This document shows, in pieces, positions 23,876-35,530 of a stretch of DNA of 41,858 nucleotides; position 1 is the first letter of the stretch, and every line of letters begins with the position of its first letter. The position numbers and the translations under genes are program-made. This stretch comes from Dietzia massiliensis (GTDB taxonomy: Bacteria; Actinomycetota; Actinomycetes; Mycobacteriales; Mycobacteriaceae). Under the pieces are notes generated by a model, which worked only from the letters and a program-made list of their open reading frames with translations, was not told where the DNA came from and did not search any database. Location: contig NZ_JAHBAV010000029.1 in NCBI RefSeq assembly GCF_018390595.1, forward strand, positions 1-41,858. Direction: 5' to 3'.

Positions 23876-25516
23876 TCAGTTGGTGCGCAGCGTCAGCCCG
23901 GGATGGGCGGCCAGGACGTCCGCGATCGGGACCGCCGACAACCGCGGGGTGAACCCGGCGGCGTGGGCGACGGTGTCCGCGTTGGCGCACGTGCCGGTGT
24001 CGGCGACGTTGGACGCGCTCGAGATACCCAGGGCGCGGTCGCCGGAGAAGACGACTCCGCCGCTGTCGCCGGGCAGGGCGCACAGGTCGACGGTGAAAGC
24101 CCCCTCGATCGTGCGGGTGCCGGCCACGTCGATCTGGGCCCCGACCTGGGAGATGGTGCCGCAGGAGAAGCCGGTGCGGAATCCGGTCTTGCAGGCCTTC
24201 TGGCCCACGACCGGCGCCGCCGTGCCGACGATCGCCTGGGTGCTGTCGTCGCCGGTGCCGACGAGGTTGGTACGGAACCGGTCCGCGGCGTCCTCGTCGA
24301 CAGCGATCAGGGCGGTGTCGACGCCCTCGCGCTGCGTAGCGGTCATCGTGCCGAACTCCTCGCCGTCGGCCAGGGCCGCGCGGGTGCCGTCGGTGCCGGC
24401 GCAGTGGGCGGCGGTCACGACGACGGGCTTGCCGTCGAGCTCCCCGTTGAATCCGGTGGAGCACTCGAGGATCCCGTCCGGGACGCGCACCTGGTAGGCC
24501 GTACCGCCCACGACCGGACCCGCGGGGGCGGGCACGGACTGGATGGCGCGGCGTCGGTCCTCCGGCACCGGGGTCGCCTGGGCGGGCACGGTCTCGTTCA
24601 TGCCGTCGATGATCGAGCCGGTGCCCGGCGTGAGTCCGGCGAGGAGGTCGACGACCGTGCGCAGCGGCCCCTCGGGGATGAGGCCGGCCTCGTTGAGGAG
24701 GCCGAGGCTCCCGAGCGATCCCGAGGCGCCGGCCCCGCTGCCCGGCGCAGACTGGGCGTCGAGCCGCTCGCCGGTGGCGGCACCCGTGCGGGTGGTGGCG
24801 GGCTCGAGTCCGTCGACGGTGGGCGTCCCCTCGGACTGCCCGCCGCCCTCGCTGCCGAACGGCGCGGTGTCCCACCGGGGGTCGGGCGCCTCGATCATGT
24901 CGATCTCGGCGAGATCGCGGAGTCGGGCGTCGAGGTTGCCCAGCTGGGCCGCCTCGCCGCCGCGGGTGGTGACGACCACGGCGTTGCGGGTGGGGTCGAC
25001 GCGCACGGCGGTGACGAGCTCCTGCAGGTCCTCGGGCATGCCCTCGACGACCTTGCGGACCTGTCGTTCGCGGGCATCGAGCTCAGCTGTGGTGAGCGCC
25101 ACGTCCTGCACGGTGAACCCGGCCTCGGTGGCCTCCGACCGGAGGCGGTCGCCGGCCGGGCCGGCGACGACGCCGACCAGGCCGGTGCCCTCGTCATCCA
25201 GCCAGACGCCGCCGAAGGCGTCGCGGAACCGCTGCTCCCAGTGGGGCCGCGCCTCGGCGAGGCGCTCGCCGATGCCGGCCTGGGCCAGGAACTGCTCAGG
25301 GGTGAGGCCGAGATCGCGGCGCAGTGCCTCGACGAGCGAGGTCAGCTGCGGCGCGAGGGCGTCGGCCAGGACGGGGAGCGCCTCCGCCGCGGCGGGCTGC
25401 GCGGCGGAGGGAACGGGTGCGGGGGGCGTGGCGGAGGGGTCCGCGCCGGCGGGCGACGCGGTGACCACCAGCGCCGCTGCGGCGGCGACGGCGGCGATTC
25501 TCGAGGTGATGCGCAT
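23876..25516 (-). CDS. Secreted trypsin-like serine protease with alpha-lytic-type propeptide
   Basis: The 546-residue precursor has a signal peptide (MRITSRIAAVAAAAALVVTA, cleavage near ADPSA). A long pro-region follows, about 40-330, resembling alpha-lytic protease prodomains (LRRDLGLTPEQFLAQAG; GVVAGPAGDRLRSEATEAGF) plus a low-complexity linker. The C-terminal protease domain carries the S1 triad: His in VVTAAHCAG, Asp in REGVDTALIAV, Ser in LCALPGDSGGVVF. Paired Cys residues (ECSTGF/AAHC, ACKTG/FSCG) suggest disulfides, fitting an exported enzyme. Its substrates are unknown. It is divergent from gdhA across a 240-bp gap that holds direct repeats. ATG 25516 begins the signal peptide directly. 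Confidence 0.9.
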   Translation of the reverse strand: MRITSRIAAVAAAAALVVTASPAGADPSATPPAPVPSAAQPAAAEALPVLADALAPQLTSLVEALRRDLGLTPEQFLAQAGIGERLAEARPHWEQRFRDAFGGVWLDDEGTGLVGVVAGPAGDRLRSEATEAGFTVQDVALTTAELDARERQVRKVVEGMPEDLQELVTAVRVDPTRNAVVVTTRGGEAAQLGNLDARLRDLAEIDMIEAPDPRWDTAPFGSEGGGQSEGTPTVDGLEPATTRTGAATGERLDAQSAPGSGAGASGSLGSLGLLNEAGLIPEGPLRTVVDLLAGLTPGTGSIIDGMNETVPAQATPVPEDRRRAIQSVPAPAGPVVGGTAYQVRVPDGILECSTGFNGELDGKPVVVTAAHCAGTDGTRAALADGEEFGTMTATQREGVDTALIAVDEDAADRFRTNLVGTGDDSTQAIVGTAAPVVGQKACKTGFRTGFSCGTISQVGAQIDVAGTRTIEGAFTVDLCALPGDSGGVVFSGDRALGISSASNVADTGTCANADTVAHAAGFTPRLSAVPIADVLAAHPGLTLRTN

Positions 25517-25597
25517 GATGGCCTTCCGTGATGCACAGATGGACGACCGCTGGTCGACCGATCGCGGCTCGGGATGATGCCGGTGAGATTACGGACC

Positions 25598-27103
<1,506 letters not shown>

Positions 27104-27114
27104 ACCGGGGAGTG

Positions 27115-27148
27115 CGCCGGCACAGGGGGTGATCGCCCGGTGCCGGCG
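27115..27148 (+). terminator. Terminator hairpin after gdhA
   Basis: CGCCGGCAC (27115-27123) and GTGCCGGCG (27140-27148) are perfect 9-bp arms with a 16-base loop. It starts 12 bp after the gdhA stop. A pyrimidine tract with many T residues (27178-27203) follows at some distance. The 377-bp gap from here to dnaK otherwise holds the control sites described below and no convincing gene. Confidence 0.65.
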
Positions 27149-27260
27149 GACGGCGCACCTCGTCGTCGTCATCCTTATCCCTTCTCTTTTCCTTCTTCTC
27201 TCCGACGACCGAGCGTTCCGGACGCCTCCGCCCACCGCGGGGTGCCGGGACGCTCTCGTC

Positions 27261-27281
27261 GTTGAGTCCGACCGACTCATC
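27261..27281. promoter_or_regulatory. HAIR operator (HspR site), distal
   Basis: GTTGAGT-N7-ACTCATC matches 11 of the 14 fixed bases of the HspR-associated inverted repeat CTTGAGT-N7-ACTCAAG, with the spacer of exactly seven. It lies about 200 bp upstream of dnaK. HspR, encoded by the last gene of the operon, should bind here. Confidence 0.7.
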
Positions 27282-27306
27282 TTCTTCTGTGAGTTGACTC
27301 ACTTCG

Positions 27307-27333
27307 GGAATGGATCCCGCAGACCGCCGGTTG
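27307..27333 (+). promoter_or_regulatory. Candidate SigH/SigE-type promoter of dnaK
   Basis: GGAATG (27307-27312) and GTTG (27330-27333) are separated by 17 bases, as in SigH-type promoters of actinobacteria (GGAAY-N16-20-GTT). It lies between the two HAIR sites, 148 bp upstream of dnaK. M. tuberculosis dnaK is known to be SigH-responsive, so this fits; it is a prediction by consensus. Confidence 0.5.
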
Positions 27334-27422
27334 TACCGGGCGAGAAACCTCAGCGCACCAGACTCAAGTCGGGTTGACTCCGCCGGTGGCCGGAAGGCAG
27401 GGTGGAGTCAGACGGCCCGGCC

Positions 27423-27443
27423 CTTGAGCCGGGTCCACTAAAG
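27423..27443. promoter_or_regulatory. HAIR operator (HspR site), proximal
   Basis: CTTGAGC-CGGGTCC-ACTAAAG matches 12 of the 14 fixed bases of the HAIR consensus with a 7-base spacer. It is 38 bp upstream of the dnaK ATG, where bound HspR would block transcription. With the distal copy it makes a two-operator arrangement. Confidence 0.8.
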
Positions 27444-27480
27444 ACGAGTTCGCGCTCGCGAAGCAGAAAAGGAGATCACC

Positions 27481-29342
<1,862 letters not shown>

Positions 29343-29346
<4 letters not shown>

Positions 29347-30011
29347 CCCGCCCCGAGGAGAGCGACGCCGCCGAGACCGCCGCGTGGGCCGGCGCTGACG
29401 ACGAGACGCAGCACGCCGCGGAGACCGTGGAGGCCGAGGTCGTCGACGAGGGCACCGCTCCCGCCGACGGCCCGGCCGCGGCAGACGGCGCCGCCCCTGC
29501 CGACGGCACCGCCGCCGACGCCACCGCCGCCGCCGCCGACGCCACCGCCGCCGACGCGGACGGCGCCCAGGCCGGTGACGGCGGGGACGACGATCCGACA
29601 TCGGCGCTGCAGGCGCAGCTCGACGAGCGGACCGCGGACCTGCAGCGGGTGTCGGCGGAGTTCGCCAACTACCGCCGCCGCGTCGAGCGTGACCGCCAGT
29701 CGATCATCGACACCGCCAAGGGCTCGGTGCTCACCGAGCTCCTGACGATCGTCGACGACCTCGACCGGGCCCGCGAGCACGGTGACCTGGAGGAGGGGCC
29801 GCTCAAGGTCTTCGCCGACAAGGTCCACGCCTTGCTGGCCTCGCAGGGGGTCGAGGCCTTCGGCGAGGAGGGCGACGCGTTCGACCCGGCCATCCACGAG
29901 GCCGTGCAGGACGAGTCCGACGGCTCCGAGCCCGTCCTCGGCACGATCCTGCGCAAGGGCTACCGCCACGGTGAGCGGACCCTGCGGACGGCGATGGTGA
30001 TCGTCCGCTGA
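29343..30011 (+). CDS. grpE: Nucleotide exchange factor GrpE
   Basis: The 222-residue partner of DnaK releases ADP to recycle the chaperone. The N-terminal 90 residues are acidic and low-complexity ([18 protein letters not shown]), longer than usual. The core has the coiled coil [25 protein letters not shown] (in part [11 protein letters not shown]), [14 protein letters not shown], and the beta domain [22 protein letters not shown]. The start is GTG 29343, overlapping the dnaK stop. The motif AEVVDEG near residue 32 echoes the AEVVDEDG tail of DnaK. A hairpin lies between this gene and dnaJ. Confidence 0.96.
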
Positions 30012-30030
30012 GCCACCCGGCTCTCACCCC

Positions 30031-30080
30031 GGCGTGCGGGCGCGGACCGACCACAGGTCTTTAGACCGTGCCCGCACGCC
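30031..30080 (+). other. Intercistronic hairpin between grpE and dnaJ
   Basis: GGCGTGCGGGC (30031-30041) and GCCCGCACGCC (30070-30080) are perfect 11-bp arms. Inside is the palindrome AGGTCTTTAGACC-like core (GGTCT-TT-AGACC, 30056-30067). The 133-bp gap is wide for this operon. The structure may attenuate transcription or protect the dnaK-grpE message, adjusting dnaJ and hspR output. Confidence 0.65.
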
Positions 30081-30144
30081 GACCCGACCCCGGCCGCGCC
30101 GGGGAACCTGAGAGAATACGAGATCTGAGGAAAGGAGGCGTCTG

Positions 30145-31317
30145 GTGAGTCAGCGCGAATGGGTCGAGAAGGATTACTACGCCGAACTGGGCGTCTCCAA
30201 GACCGCGAGCCAGGACGAGATCCGCAGGGCCTACCGCAAGCTCGCCCGCGAGAACCACCCGGACTCCAACCCCGGGAACGCGGCCGCAGAGGACAAGTTC
30301 AAGCGGATCAGCGAGGCCAACGACGTCATCGGCGACCCTGCGAAACGCAAGGAGTACGACGCGTTCCGTGCGCAGGTCTCCTCCGGCGGGTTCAGCGGCT
30401 TCGCCCCGGGTGGCGGCAGCTACACCACCACGAGTGACTTCGACCTCGGTGACCTGTTCGGTGGCGGCGGGCCCGGCGGCGCCGGCGGATTCTCCGATCT
30501 CTTCGGCGGCCTGTTCAACCAGGCCCGAGCGGGCGGCGGCGCAGGCGGTCGGAGCCGAGCGCAGCGCCCGCGCGGCGGCCAGGACGTCGAGACCGCTCTG
30601 ACCCTGTCGTTCCGCGAGGCCGCTCTCGGTGAGACGGTTCAGATCAAGCTGTCCTCGCCGTCGCCGTGTCTGACCTGCCACGGCAGCGGCGCGCGGCCCG
30701 GTACCAGCCCCAGGGTCTGCGGCACCTGCCACGGCGCGGGCGTCACCCAGCGCAACCAGGGGGCGTTCGGGTTCGCCGAGCCCTGCACCGACTGCGGCGG
30801 CACCGGATCCAAGATCGACGACCCGTGCCCCGAGTGCTCGGGCAGCGGCGTCACCAACCGCACCCGCACCATCAACGTCAAGGTCCCGGCCGGCGTCCAG
30901 GACGGTCAACGCATCCGGCTCTCCGGCCAGGGCGAGGCCGGTTTCCGCGGCGCCCCGTCCGGCGACCTCTACGTCACCGTCACCGTCCAGAAGGACGCGG
31001 TGTTCGACCGCGACGGCTCCGACCTGCTGGTGGACCTGCCCGTCTCCTATCCGGAACTGGTCCGCGGCGCTCAGGTGTCCGTGCCCACGCTCACCGGGCG
31101 GGTGACCGTGAAGATCCCCGCCGGCTCGCGCGACGGTCAGATCCTGCGCGTGCGCGGCCGGGGCATTGCGAGCAAGTCCGGAACCGGTGACCTCAAGGTC
31201 ACCCTCCGGGTGGCCACGCCCCCCGCCGGGATGGCCGAAGCCGAACTGGCCGCCTACGACGACGCGTTGCGTGCGGCGGGCTTCGATCCCCGGTCGGGCT
31301 GGGCCGGGGCGACATGA
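30145..31317 (+). CDS. dnaJ: Chaperone DnaJ (Hsp40)
   Basis: The 390-residue co-chaperone stimulates DnaK ATPase and delivers substrates. The J domain (about 8-75) has DYYAELGVSKTAS and the essential HPD in ENHPDSNPG. A Gly/Phe-rich segment follows (about 85-140). The zinc domain has four CxxCxGxG repeats: CLTCHGSG, CGTCHGAG, CTDCGGTG and CPECSGSG. C-terminal substrate-binding domains end near 380. GTG 30145 is the start, with AAAGGAGG about 7 bases before it. Its stop overlaps the hspR start (ATGA). Confidence 0.97.
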   Translation: MSQREWVEKDYYAELGVSKTASQDEIRRAYRKLARENHPDSNPGNAAAEDKFKRISEANDVIGDPAKRKEYDAFRAQVSSGGFSGFAPGGGSYTTTSDFDLGDLFGGGGPGGAGGFSDLFGGLFNQARAGGGAGGRSRAQRPRGGQDVETALTLSFREAALGETVQIKLSSPSPCLTCHGSGARPGTSPRVCGTCHGAGVTQRNQGAFGFAEPCTDCGGTGSKIDDPCPECSGSGVTNRTRTINVKVPAGVQDGQRIRLSGQGEAGFRGAPSGDLYVTVTVQKDAVFDRDGSDLLVDLPVSYPELVRGAQVSVPTLTGRVTVKIPAGSRDGQILRVRGRGIASKSGTGDLKVTLRVATPPAGMAEAELAAYDDALRAAGFDPRSGWAGAT

Positions 31318-31745
31318 GCCCCCGCCGGGGCGTCGGGGAGCTGGGCCCCGACGACAGCGTCCTGGTGATCTCGGTGGCCGCCGAACTATCCGGCCTGCAC
31401 GCCCAGACCCTGCGCACCTACGACCGCCTGGGCATCGTCACACCCGAACGCACCAGCGGCGGCGGGCGACGCTACTCCCTGCGGGACGTGGCCATGCTCC
31501 GCGAGGTGCAGCGGCTGAGCCAGGAGGAGGGCGTCAACCTCGCCGGCATCAAGCGGATCATGGAACTGACCAATCAGGTCGACGCCCTGCGCAGCCGCGT
31601 GTCCGAGCTGGTCGAGGAGAACGCCGAACTCCGCCGTCGCGCCGGCACCGGCGGCCGGGCCGGTGGCGAGCTGGTCCACGTGCCGCGCTCGACCTCGGTC
31701 GTCGTGTGGCGCCCGCGCCACCAGCGCGGCGACCGCGAGGACTAG
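31314..31745 (+). CDS. hspR: Heat shock repressor HspR (MerR family)
   Basis: The 143-residue repressor has a MerR-type winged helix near residues 17-85 (VISVAAELSGLHAQTLRTYDRLG, in part AELSGLHAQTLRTYDRLG; GGGRRYSLRDVAMLREVQRL). A coiled-coil helix follows (VDALRSRVSELVEENAELRRR, in part) and a basic tail. HspR binds HAIR sites and uses DnaK as co-repressor, closing a feedback loop. Both HAIR sites upstream of dnaK are present in this window. ATG 31314 overlaps the dnaJ stop by 4 bases. Confidence 0.95.
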   Translation: MSPRRGVGELGPDDSVLVISVAAELSGLHAQTLRTYDRLGIVTPERTSGGGRRYSLRDVAMLREVQRLSQEEGVNLAGIKRIMELTNQVDALRSRVSELVEENAELRRRAGTGGRAGGELVHVPRSTSVVVWRPRHQRGDRED

Positions 31746-31760
31746 GCCCCTCACGGCAAG

Positions 31761-31779
31761 TGAGGGAAGGCTAACCACA
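31761..31779 (+). promoter_or_regulatory. Iron box upstream of the iron transporter operon
   Basis: TGAGGGAAGGCTAACCACA matches 14 of 19 bases of the DtxR/IdeR consensus, with the right half (AGGCTAACC) intact. It lies 46 bp upstream of the binding-protein start. TACTAT (31794-31799) is a possible -10 hexamer just downstream. Iron-dependent repression of the whole 31826-39996 run is predicted. Confidence 0.7.
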
Positions 31780-31825
31780 TGCTAGTGTCTCGGTACTATC
31801 GACTCTGATCTCCGAGAGGCCACCC

Positions 31826-32860
31826 GTGACCCTGCGCGCCCGAACGTCTCGCACCCGATCCCTCGCGGCGGCTCTCGTGTCCGTCATGGCGATCTCGATG
31901 TCCGCATGCGGTCTGGACAGTGGCGATGACGCGGTCATCGTCTACAACGCGCAGCACGAGTCGCTCACCCGCGAGCTGGCGGACGCGTTCACCCGGGAAA
32001 CCGGCATCGAGGTCGAGCTGCGCAATGGCAGCGACTTCGACCTCGGCAACCAGCTCGTCGCGGAGGGCGACGCCTCCCGCGCGGACGTGTACCTGACCGA
32101 GAACTCTCCGGCCATCTCCATGGTGGCTCGCGAGGGCCTGCTCGCACCGGTGGCAGACGAGACCGTCGGCCAGGTGCCTCCGGAGTATCGGCCGTCCACT
32201 GGGGACTGGGTCGGTATCGCCGCCCGGTCGACCGTGTTCGTCTACAACACCACGGCGGTCACCGAGGACGAGCTGCCCACCTCGTTCTCGGACCTGTCGA
32301 GCCCGCGCTGGGCGGGCCGGTGGGGGGCCGCTCCGGCGGGAGCGGACTTCCAGGCGATTGTGTCCGCCGCCCTCGAGATGTCCGGGGAGCAGGAGACTCG
32401 TCGGTGGCTCGAGTCCCTCCGGCGTCCGGACGGTGGCTTCTCGACGTACAAGGGGAACAAACCCGTCCTCGCCGCGGTGAACAACGGCGAAATCGACGGC
32501 GGGGTGATCTACCACTACTACTTCTTCGGAGATCGGGCCGGGACCGGCGAGTCCTCGCAGAACGTGGGGCAGCACTACTTCCGGAACGGCGGCCCGGAAT
32601 CGTTCGTCTCCCTCTCCGGGGGTGGCGTGCTCGCGAACGCCCCTCACGCGGAGGACGCACAGCGGTTCCTCGCCTTCATCACGTCCGCGGCGGGGCAGGA
32701 GATCATCCGGGACTCCTCGTTCGAGTACCCGGTGGCCTCGGGCGTCGGGGCGAACGAGGACCTGGTTCCCCTCGCGGAGCTCGGCGCACCCGTCGTGGAC
32801 CCGGCAGGACTGAACGGGCCGGCGGTGACCGACCTGTTGACCTCGGTCGGACTGGCCTGA
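31826..32860 (+). CDS. fbpA: Ferric-iron ABC transporter substrate-binding lipoprotein
   Basis: The 344-residue protein has a twin-Arg-free signal sequence with a lipobox-like end (VSVMAISMSAC), so Cys27 is the likely lipid-modified residue. The mature part matches class II periplasmic iron-binding proteins: VIVYNAQHESLTRELADAF at the start, RADVYLTENSP, WVGIAARSTVFVYN, and the paired-Tyr metal-site region GGVIYHYYFFGD. The YHYYF motif resembles the iron-binding tyrosines of FbpA/FutA proteins, supporting Fe(III) as cargo. GTG 31826 starts the signal peptide. It opens the operon, 4 bases before the permease gene. Confidence 0.88.
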   Translation: MTLRARTSRTRSLAAALVSVMAISMSACGLDSGDDAVIVYNAQHESLTRELADAFTRETGIEVELRNGSDFDLGNQLVAEGDASRADVYLTENSPAISMVAREGLLAPVADETVGQVPPEYRPSTGDWVGIAARSTVFVYNTTAVTEDELPTSFSDLSSPRWAGRWGAAPAGADFQAIVSAALEMSGEQETRRWLESLRRPDGGFSTYKGNKPVLAAVNNGEIDGGVIYHYYFFGDRAGTGESSQNVGQHYFRNGGPESFVSLSGGGVLANAPHAEDAQRFLAFITSAAGQEIIRDSSFEYPVASGVGANEDLVPLAELGAPVVDPAGLNGPAVTDLLTSVGLA

Positions 32861-32864
32861 GCCC

Positions 32865-34484
32865 GTGGACGTGATCACGCCGCCCCGCGTCGTCGCGGGT
32901 GGCTCGCATGACGGGTCGGGGTCCGCGGCGGCCCGGACGCGGCCACCCGGGCCGGTCCCGCCCCGGCGTCGCCACCCACCGCTGCCGCTGCTTCTCGTCG
33001 CGGGGGCGGTGACACTTCTCCTGCTCCTGCCGGTGGTGTACGTCGCGTGGCTCGCGGCGGACCTCGGTCCGGCGCGCCTGGCGGAGTTGGTGCTCCGCGA
33101 GCGCGTGGCCCGCCTCTTCTGGTCGACCGTCGGGCTCGTCGTGGTGACCGTCCCCCTCACGGTGGTGATCGGGGTCGCCGCGGCATGGGTCGTCGAACGT
33201 ACGGACCTCCCGGGTCGTCGCGTGTGGGGTGTGCTCCTGGCCGCTCCGCTCGCGGTGCCCGCGTTCGTCACCAGCTACGCGTGGCTCGGGGTGGACCCTT
33301 CGCTCGGCGGCCTGGGAGGAGGCGTGCTCATCGCCGTCTCCGCGTATTTCCCGCTGGTCTACCTCCCGGCCGCGGCCACCCTGAGATGGATCGACCCGGC
33401 CGAGGAGGAGGTGGCGCGCTCGCTGGGCCTGTCCGGTGTGGCGGTGGCCCTGCGGGTGGTCGTTCCCCAGCTCAGACTGGCCGTGCTCGGGGGCGCGCTG
33501 CTGGTCGCGCTGCATCTGTTGGCCGAGTATGGCGCGTTCTCGATGATCCGGTTCGACACCTTCACCACCGCGATCGTGGAGCAGTACCAGTCGACCTACG
33601 CCTCGGCCGCAGGGGGCGCCCTGGCCGGTGTCCTGGTGATCCTGTGCCTGTTCCTGCTGGCCGCGGAGGCGGGTGCCCGCGGCCGTGCCCGCTACGCCCG
33701 GGTCGGCGCGGGGGCGGCGAGGCGCCGGAACCGGGTCCGACTCGGGTGGTGGACGCCGCTGGCGCTCGCGGCGTGCGCGGGGGTGGTCGGCGCCTCCCTC
33801 GGCGTGCCGCTCGTCGTGGTGATGCGGTGGCTGCTCGTGGGCGGGGCCGAGGCCTGGGTCGACGCGGGACTGGGCGAGGCGCTCGCGCAGTCGGTCGGGT
33901 ACGGGGTGTACGGCGCCGCCGGATGTGTCCTCCTCGCTCTGCCCGTGGCGTGGCTGACGGTACGTCACCCCGGCGCGTTCTCCCGTGTGGCGGACGCCGC
34001 GAACTACGTCGCCAGCTCGATACCCGGCATCGTCGTCGCGCTCGCGCTGACGACGGTCGTCATCCGTGTGCTGCCGCAGGTGTACCAGACGGTGGCCCTG
34101 GTGCTGGCGGCCTACGTCGTCCTGTTCATCCCGCGTGCGCTCGTGACACTGCGCGCGGGGCTCGCCCAGGCTCCGGAGCGACTCGAGGAGGCCGCCCGGG
34201 CTCTCGGTCGGCCGCCGCTGAACGCAGTGGTCACGATCACCCTGCGGCGCGCCGCGCCCTCGATGCTCGCCGCGTTCGCGTTGGTCTTCCTGGCCGTCGT
34301 CAACGAGTTGACCGCGACACTGTTGCTCTCGCCGGCGGGAACCGGCACCCTCGCGACCCGTTTCTGGAGTTTGAGCCTTGATCTTGACTATGCGGGGGCC
34401 GCGCCGTTCGCGGCGATCATGATCGTGATGTCGGCGCCCGTCACGTACCTCCTCCTGAGGCAGGCGACGGCGGGTGGGCGATGA
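32865..34484 (+). CDS. fbpB: Ferric-iron ABC transporter permease (double-length)
   Basis: The 539-residue permease has two homologous halves of about six spans each, as in FbpB/SfuB. EAA-type loops for the ATPase are visible in each half: DPAEEEVARSLGLSGVAVALRVVVP and RLEEAARALGRPPLNAVVTITLRR (both shown in part by EEEVARSLGLSG and LEEAARALGRP). A Pro/Arg-rich cytoplasmic N-terminus precedes the first span. GTG 32865 is the start, 4 bases after the binding-protein stop; the stop overlaps the ATPase start by 4 bases. It moves iron across the inner membrane. Confidence 0.88.
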   Translation: MDVITPPRVVAGGSHDGSGSAAARTRPPGPVPPRRRHPPLPLLLVAGAVTLLLLLPVVYVAWLAADLGPARLAELVLRERVARLFWSTVGLVVVTVPLTVVIGVAAAWVVERTDLPGRRVWGVLLAAPLAVPAFVTSYAWLGVDPSLGGLGGGVLIAVSAYFPLVYLPAAATLRWIDPAEEEVARSLGLSGVAVALRVVVPQLRLAVLGGALLVALHLLAEYGAFSMIRFDTFTTAIVEQYQSTYASAAGGALAGVLVILCLFLLAAEAGARGRARYARVGAGAARRRNRVRLGWWTPLALAACAGVVGASLGVPLVVVMRWLLVGGAEAWVDAGLGEALAQSVGYGVYGAAGCVLLALPVAWLTVRHPGAFSRVADAANYVASSIPGIVVALALTTVVIRVLPQVYQTVALVLAAYVVLFIPRALVTLRAGLAQAPERLEEAARALGRPPLNAVVTITLRRAAPSMLAAFALVFLAVVNELTATLLLSPAGTGTLATRFWSLSLDLDYAGAAPFAAIMIVMSAPVTYLLLRQATAGGR

Positions 34485-35530
34485 CCACGCAGGGGAGCCC
34501 GGGGGATCTCGCGGTGCGCGGTGTGGCGAAGTCGTTCGGCGGACGTCGGGTTCTCCGTGATCTGGACCTCGACGTCCCCGCGGGTGGTTCGGTGGCGGTG
34601 GTGGGGCCGTCCGGGTGCGGGAAGACGACCCTGTTGCGGGTGATCGCCGGCTTCGAACACCCGGACAGCGGGTCCGTCCGGTTGGGCGGACGTGAACTCG
34701 TCGGGCGGCGGTCGGTCCCCGCCCACCGGCGCCGCATCGGCTACGTGCCCCAGGACGGTGCGCTCTTCCCGCACCTCACGGTGGGCGCGAACATCGGGTT
34801 CGGGCTGAAGCGGCGTGAACGGACCGCGGAGCGGGTGTCCGGCCTGATGCGACGGGTGTCCCTCGATCCCGGTATGGCGTCGTTGCGACCTGACCAGCTG
34901 TCGGGGGGTCAGCAGCAGCGCGTGGCGGTGGCGCGGGCGCTGGCGCAGTCCCCGGACGTCGTGCTGCTCGACGAGTCCTTCTCCGCGCTCGACGCCGGAC
35001 TGCGGTCCGCGATCCGTACCGGGGTGGCGGAGGTCCTCCGGGCGGGCGGGGTGACCACCCTGCTGGTGACGCACGACCATGAGGAGGCGCTGTCCTTCGC
35101 CGACCGTGTCGCCGTGATGCGGGAGGGTGCGTTCGTCCAGGTCGACCGACCCCGTGAGGTCTACCTGCGCCCCGCCGACGACGCGACGGCCGAGTTCTTC
35201 GGGGAGGTCGTCCATCTGTCGGGTCACGGCCGGGCGGGCATCGTCTCCACGGAACTGGGTGGGGTCCGTGTCCCGGACCCCACGGTGAACGGGCTCGTCT
35301 CGCTGACGGTCCGGACCGAGCAGGTCGTCCTGGGGCCGGTGGGGGCCGGCGGGGTCGAGGGCGTGGTCAGTGATGCACGCTTCCTCGGGTCGGCGGTGCG
35401 GTGTGAGGTCGAGGTGCGCGGTGAGCGCCGGATCGTCGCGCGGTGCCGGCCTCAGGACGCTCCCGAGATCGGCGACGAGGTGAGTCTCGCCGTGGTCGGG
35501 GTGGGCCGGGTGTCCGGGGCCCCGTCGTGA
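34481..35530 (+). CDS. fbpC: Ferric-iron ABC transporter ATP-binding protein
   Basis: The 349-residue ATPase has Walker A GPSGCGKT at 42-49, the Q-loop in YVPQDGALFPHLTVG, signature LSGGQQQRVAVARALAQ, Walker B VVLLDESFSALDAG and switch His in LLVTHDHEEA. The Asp-Glu-Ser in place of the common Asp-Glu-Pro is usual in this subfamily. A C-terminal TOBE-like domain (about 230-349) should sense or regulate transport. ATG 34481 overlaps the permease stop, and the stop overlaps the next start (GTGA), so translation is coupled through to the adenylation-acyltransferase gene. Confidence 0.93.
   Translation: MTTQGSPGDLAVRGVAKSFGGRRVLRDLDLDVPAGGSVAVVGPSGCGKTTLLRVIAGFEHPDSGSVRLGGRELVGRRSVPAHRRRIGYVPQDGALFPHLTVGANIGFGLKRRERTAERVSGLMRRVSLDPGMASLRPDQLSGGQQQRVAVARALAQSPDVVLLDESFSALDAGLRSAIRTGVAEVLRAGGVTTLLVTHDHEEALSFADRVAVMREGAFVQVDRPREVYLRPADDATAEFFGEVVHLSGHGRAGIVSTELGGVRVPDPTVNGLVSLTVRTEQVVLGPVGAGGVEGVVSDARFLGSAVRCEVEVRGERRIVARCRPQDAPEIGDEVSLAVVGVGRVSGAPS

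Noticed and set aside
27178..27203. 26-nt pure pyrimidine tract
   Set aside because: Striking in G+C-rich DNA, but best explained as part of the gdhA 3' end; no structure or gene is tied to it.
27129..27377. Possible 82-residue gene before dnaK
   Set aside because: It overlaps the gdhA terminator, the distal HAIR site and the SigH-type promoter, and has no ribosome site or family likeness.
27362..27380. ACTCAAG and TTGACTC halves as a third HAIR site
   Set aside because: The halves are in the wrong order and spacing for HspR; only a chance half-site match.
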